Origin: Clostridia bacterium
GTDB taxonomy: Bacteria > Bacillota > Clostridia > Oscillospirales > CAG-272
DNA length: 64,000 nucleotides
NCBI GenBank assembly: GCA_017428635.1
Contig: JAFRQK010000007.1
Span: forward strand, 31,900 to 95,899
Direction of reading: 5' to 3'
In this document: positions 61,300 to 64,000 of the stretch, in pieces
Layout: the number at the start of each line of letters is the position of its first letter
How positions within the stretch are numbered: position 1 is the stretch's first letter
Position numbers and translations under genes: made by a program
The notes under the pieces: generated by a model
The model's database searches: none
The model's input: only the letters and a program-made list of their open reading frames with translations
What the model was told of the DNA's origin: nothing

Positions 61300-62157
61300 T
61301 TATTTTCTGCGGGGCAGCAGGAAGAGCATCGACGTGCGTTTTTTGTATTCCGTATAGTCGGGACGCCGCTCTGCGTTGTGCTTTTCCATCATCGGTATCG
61401 AGACGATGAGGAAAAGAATGATGATCGTGACGAAACCCGCGCCGAGATACCATCTGTCGGGACAGAGCGCGGCGTAGTAGACGAACAGTCCGGTCCAGAA
61501 GCTCATCTCGCCGAGATAATTCGGGTGGCGCGAGTATTTCCAGACGGAGACGTCGCAAGTCTTCCGCTCGCCTTTGTGTTCCCTCAGGAAACCGTGGATC
61601 GCTCTGTCCGAGACGAACTCGAGCGCAACGGCGGCGATCATTATCGCAAGGCCGATCAGGGAAAGCGGAGAGAACGATTCCTCGCGGATCGCGAGCAGAC
61701 CGTTCACAAGGCCCAGATAAACGACGACCGTCGGCACGAAATGAAGGCCGAAGAAACTGACCGGCAAAAACAGAGGAGTCGGGAGCTTTTCGCGGTACCG
61801 GGCGTACCGCCAGTCCTCGTGACCGATCCCGCGGTACGTTACGTACCAGTTCGCGGTGAGCCGTACTGCCCAGAGCGTCACCGCGCCGAGGATAACGAAA
61901 GAGTTGACGTTCCAAAGCGAGTATTTGATCATCGCGAGAAGCAGGATCACCGGCGGCTCGACGCTCCAGTACGGGTCGTAGACCGACACGTCGTTCAGAG
62001 CGCACGAGGCGATGAAGACCGCGACCGTCGCGACGGCGGTGAAGACCGCCGAGGCGGCGAGGATATCGTCGATCGCTGAAAACGGCACCGCCGCGATACC
62101 GAAAGCGGCGAGATATATCGCCGCGTTGAAGAGGAGTCCTTTTCGTTTTTCGCTCAT
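61300..62157 (-). CDS. DUF1295 / steroid 5-alpha-reductase-like membrane protein
   Basis: 285 aa with about seven TM segments. 'VYDPYWSVEPPVILLL', 'HEDWRYARYREKL' and 'VWKYSRHPNYLGEMSFWTGLFVYY' are DUF1295 hallmarks (isoprenylcysteine methyltransferase/5-alpha-reductase superfamily). ATG 62157 has AAAGGAT upstream; a longer open frame overlaps the acyltransferase gene and is rejected. Likely lipid-modifying, downstream partner of the acyltransferase (14-nt gap). Confidence 0.85.
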   Translation of the reverse strand: MSEKRKGLLFNAAIYLAAFGIAAVPFSAIDDILAASAVFTAVATVAVFIASCALNDVSVYDPYWSVEPPVILLLAMIKYSLWNVNSFVILGAVTLWAVRLTANWYVTYRGIGHEDWRYARYREKLPTPLFLPVSFFGLHFVPTVVVYLGLVNGLLAIREESFSPLSLIGLAIMIAAVALEFVSDRAIHGFLREHKGERKTCDVSVWKYSRHPNYLGEMSFWTGLFVYYAALCPDRWYLGAGFVTIIILFLIVSIPMMEKHNAERRPDYTEYKKRTSMLFLLPRRK

Positions 62158-62171
62158 ACGTTTATCCTTTT

Positions 62172-63491
62172 TTACTTCGCGTCGATGCCGAGTTCTTTTC
62201 CCTCGTACATCCAGTCGTTCCACGGGAAATTGCGCCACGTGTTGAAATGGTAGCGGTGCATCTCCTCGGTTATGAGGAGCATCTTGCCGACAGAGTTGGT
62301 GTCGGGCGTGAACTCGTAGAATTCGGAGTCGACGTAGAACGAGAACTTCGCGGTGCTCGTCATAACGACGAGCGAGTAGTAAGTCGCGTAACTGAGGTCG
62401 AAGTTCCACTCGCCGCCGAGTTTAGTCCCTCTGAAATGGATCCCCGAGTGATCGAACGTCAGCGTACCTTCGCCGCACTCCTCGCTCGTTTTCATCTTGT
62501 TCAGGTATTTGTAAGGCGGGAGGTAACCCGCCTTAACGTGTTCGGAGAAAGAATAATCGGGGTCGCGCCTGATCTCGTCGATGATATTCACGCGCTCGAG
62601 TTCGACCCACTTCGAGGGTGTCGCGGGGATCACGCAGTCGGCGTCGAGGGGCACCAGCTCGTAGTAGTCGTTCATTTTCGCGCCGTTGCCGCATTCGGAA
62701 CACTTTATTTCGTCGTCCTTGGCGGTCATCGACAGGTCGGCGCCGCACCGCGGACATCTGTAGCAGATCTCGTCGAGGTGCTCGCAGCTTCTGCCGTGCA
62801 TCTCCCACTTTATGTGATTATTGATGCTCCACTCGTAGTCGTCGTGGCGAAAGACCTCGTTGAGCTTGTCCTCGATCTGCTCGCCGCTCATTTCCTCGAG
62901 CTGTTCGGGCGTGAAGAGCTTGTAAAGACGCGCCTCGGTGCGCCCTTTTCTTTCTTCAAGAAAATGTTTCGTGCTGGTCAGGTACTGGCCGCGCATCTGA
63001 AGGAAGTAAACGGGGACCTTGTAGTGCTTCAGGAACTTGCCGGAGCCGGGGACGACGGGCTGGTTCGTCCCGTAGATCGAACTCATCCCCTCCGGGCTCA
63101 TCGCAACGGCGCCGCCTTTCGCTATTATACTGCTGATCGCCTTTATCCCGCCGCGGTCGAGGGTAAACACTTTTTTCGGAAGGATCTGATTGAGACGAAA
63201 AACGGTATGAAGATGACCGCGGAAGAACTCGCTGTATCCCGCGACCATGTTGTATCTTCTCGGGTACGCCGCCTTCATCGTATATAGGTGATCGAGACGC
63301 GACAGATGGTTCCAGACGATGAAGCACGCCCCTTTTTCTTCGTTTATATCGTCGATCACTTCGATGTGCGGGTTGTATTTGGGAAGCAGGACCGTCGAAC
63401 CGATCAGGTCGTAAAGGCCTGTCACTATCCTGCTCGGAGTCTTGTATTTTCTGTTTTTCAGCTTTTCCTGCAAAGAGAGTTTGTCTTTCAT
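62172..63491 (-). CDS. 1-acyl-glycerol-phosphate acyltransferase-like protein with zinc ribbon
   Basis: 439 aa. The PlsC-type HX4D box is 'WNHLSRLDHL' (about residue 62), with 'SPEGMSSIYG' as the FPEG-like phosphate site. Downstream are a CxxC...CxxC zinc ribbon ('CPRCGADLSM...KCSECGNGAK', about 250-275) and a C-terminal about 120-residue domain with 'WNFDLSYATYYSLV' that I do not recognise. ATG 63491 lies 6 nt after GGAG. Function as a lysophospholipid or other acyltransferase is inferred. Confidence 0.85.
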   Translation of the reverse strand: MKDKLSLQEKLKNRKYKTPSRIVTGLYDLIGSTVLLPKYNPHIEVIDDINEEKGACFIVWNHLSRLDHLYTMKAAYPRRYNMVAGYSEFFRGHLHTVFRLNQILPKKVFTLDRGGIKAISSIIAKGGAVAMSPEGMSSIYGTNQPVVPGSGKFLKHYKVPVYFLQMRGQYLTSTKHFLEERKGRTEARLYKLFTPEQLEEMSGEQIEDKLNEVFRHDDYEWSINNHIKWEMHGRSCEHLDEICYRCPRCGADLSMTAKDDEIKCSECGNGAKMNDYYELVPLDADCVIPATPSKWVELERVNIIDEIRRDPDYSFSEHVKAGYLPPYKYLNKMKTSEECGEGTLTFDHSGIHFRGTKLGGEWNFDLSYATYYSLVVMTSTAKFSFYVDSEFYEFTPDTNSVGKMLLITEEMHRYHFNTWRNFPWNDWMYEGKELGIDAK

Positions 63492-63525
63492 TTTCATCTC
63501 CTGTCGGACCGCGGTAATTTCCTCT

Positions 63526-63554
63526 ATTTTACTATATAACCGACCGTAAATCAA
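63526..63554 (-). promoter_or_regulatory. Promoter of acyltransferase-DUF1295 operon
   Basis: Minus-strand -35 TTGATT (63554-63549), 17-nt spacer, -10 TAAAAT (63531-63526). Confidence 0.75.
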
Positions 63555-63565
63555 CAGTTATTTCC

Positions 63566-63594
63566 TTGCGTTTTCGTTCCTCGTTTGATATAAT
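63566..63594 (+). promoter_or_regulatory. Promoter of SLH protein gene
   Basis: -35 TTGCGT (63566-63571), 17-nt spacer, -10 TATAAT (63589-63594). Confidence 0.75.
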
Positions 63595-63629
63595 CTAATC
63601 AGAATATTATTTTATGAAAGAGTGTCATT

Positions 63630-64000
63630 ATGAGAAAAACGGCGGCATTTTTACTTGCGATCATCACGGCGGTCACCGCTTTTGTCTCGACGCTGCCCGC
63701 ATCGGCTGCAAAAAGCGGCTTCTCCGACGTCGCGGACGACCGCTGGAGCGCGGCGTCGATCAGGTACGCCGTCAACAAAGGCTATATGAACGGCGTGGGG
63801 AACGGGAAGTTCGACCCCTCGGGTCCCCTGACCCGCGCGATGGTCGCGACCGTCCTGTGGCGGCGCGAGGGATCTCCCGCGCCCGCCGCTCCGAGCGGAT
63901 TCGAGGACGTACCCGAAGGCAAGTGGTACACGGACGCCGTGGCGTGGGCGAAAGAGACGGGTATCGTCAACGGGCTCACCCCGACTACGTTCGGCCCGAA
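63630..64000 (+). CDS. S-layer homology (SLH) domain surface protein, 5' part
   Basis: First 123 codons of a secreted protein that runs past the window end. A signal peptide (about 1-27, 'LPASAA') is followed by SLH repeats: 'GFSDVADDRWSAASIRYAVNKGYMNG..GKFDPSGPLTRAMVATVLWRREG' and the start of a second, 'FEDVPEGKWYTDAVAWAKETGIVNG'. SLH domains bind pyruvylated wall polymers. The ribosome site (AAAGAG) is weak. What follows the SLH repeats cannot be seen. Confidence 0.9.
   Translation, partial: MRKTAAFLLAIITAVTAFVSTLPASAAKSGFSDVADDRWSAASIRYAVNKGYMNGVGNGKFDPSGPLTRAMVATVLWRREGSPAPAAPSGFEDVPEGKWYTDAVAWAKETGIVNGLTPTTFGP

Overview
The window looks like a chromosomal segment of a spore-forming, Gram-positive Clostridia (Firmicutes) with strong G/C bias at third codon positions. 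Evidence: gpr and spoIIP, class III glutamine synthetase, RemA (DUF370), DUF1292 and DUF4364 proteins, a class B sortase, S-layer homology repeats, a PASTA-domain kinase, and the Bacillus/Clostridium order yicC-remA-gmk-rpoZ-priA-def-fmt-rsmB-rlmN-prpC-prkC-rsgA. No prophage, insertion sequence, plasmid gene or CRISPR array was seen. The G/C bias leaves long open frames opposite real genes.

Layout: (1) 1-6.6 kb, complete arginine operon argG-H-C-J-B-D (minus strand; argD cut by the window edge) behind a promoter with an ArgR-type operator. (2) 6.8-10.1 kb, copper exporter CopA with chaperone CopZ, then an aquaporin. (3) 10.2-16.5 kb, a minus-strand operon of two tandem glycyl radical enzymes, a DUF5662 protein and homoserine dehydrogenase; no glycyl-radical activating enzyme is in the window. 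(4) 16.8-23.4 kb, a membrane GT2 glycosyltransferase, the potABCD polyamine transporter with a leader of about 390 nt, and a lipoprotein. (5) 23.6-32.3 kb, glnN, DUF1292, an orphan oligopeptide-binding lipoprotein, DUF4364, a sigma factor, a zinc-ribbon protein preceded by a tRNA-like remnant, and a flavoprotein. (6) 32.4-32.9 kb, tRNA-Ser(UGA) with tRNA-derived inverted repeats. (7) 32.9-46.0 kb, the housekeeping cluster for translation, RNA modification, replication restart and Ser/Thr signalling. (8) 46.2-49.3 kb, gpr, spoIIP and a nucleoside hydrolase. (9) 49.4-55.8 kb, an envelope polysaccharide regulation cluster: Wzz-type protein, tyrosine kinase, PHP phosphatase, a sortase substrate with its sortase B, an LCP ligase and a NahK-like sugar kinase. 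(10) 56.0-64.0 kb, an LRR lipoprotein, small membrane proteins, DUF6765, a GNAT, an HTH/zinc-ribbon regulator, a lipid acyltransferase with a DUF1295 protein, and the start of an SLH surface protein.

The least explained parts are the tandem glycyl radical enzymes, the tyrosine-tailed Wzz/kinase pair next to a sortase with its own probable substrate, and the tRNA-derived and structured intergenic sequences. Functions are by motif recognition; promoters and terminators were read by eye; no database search was run.
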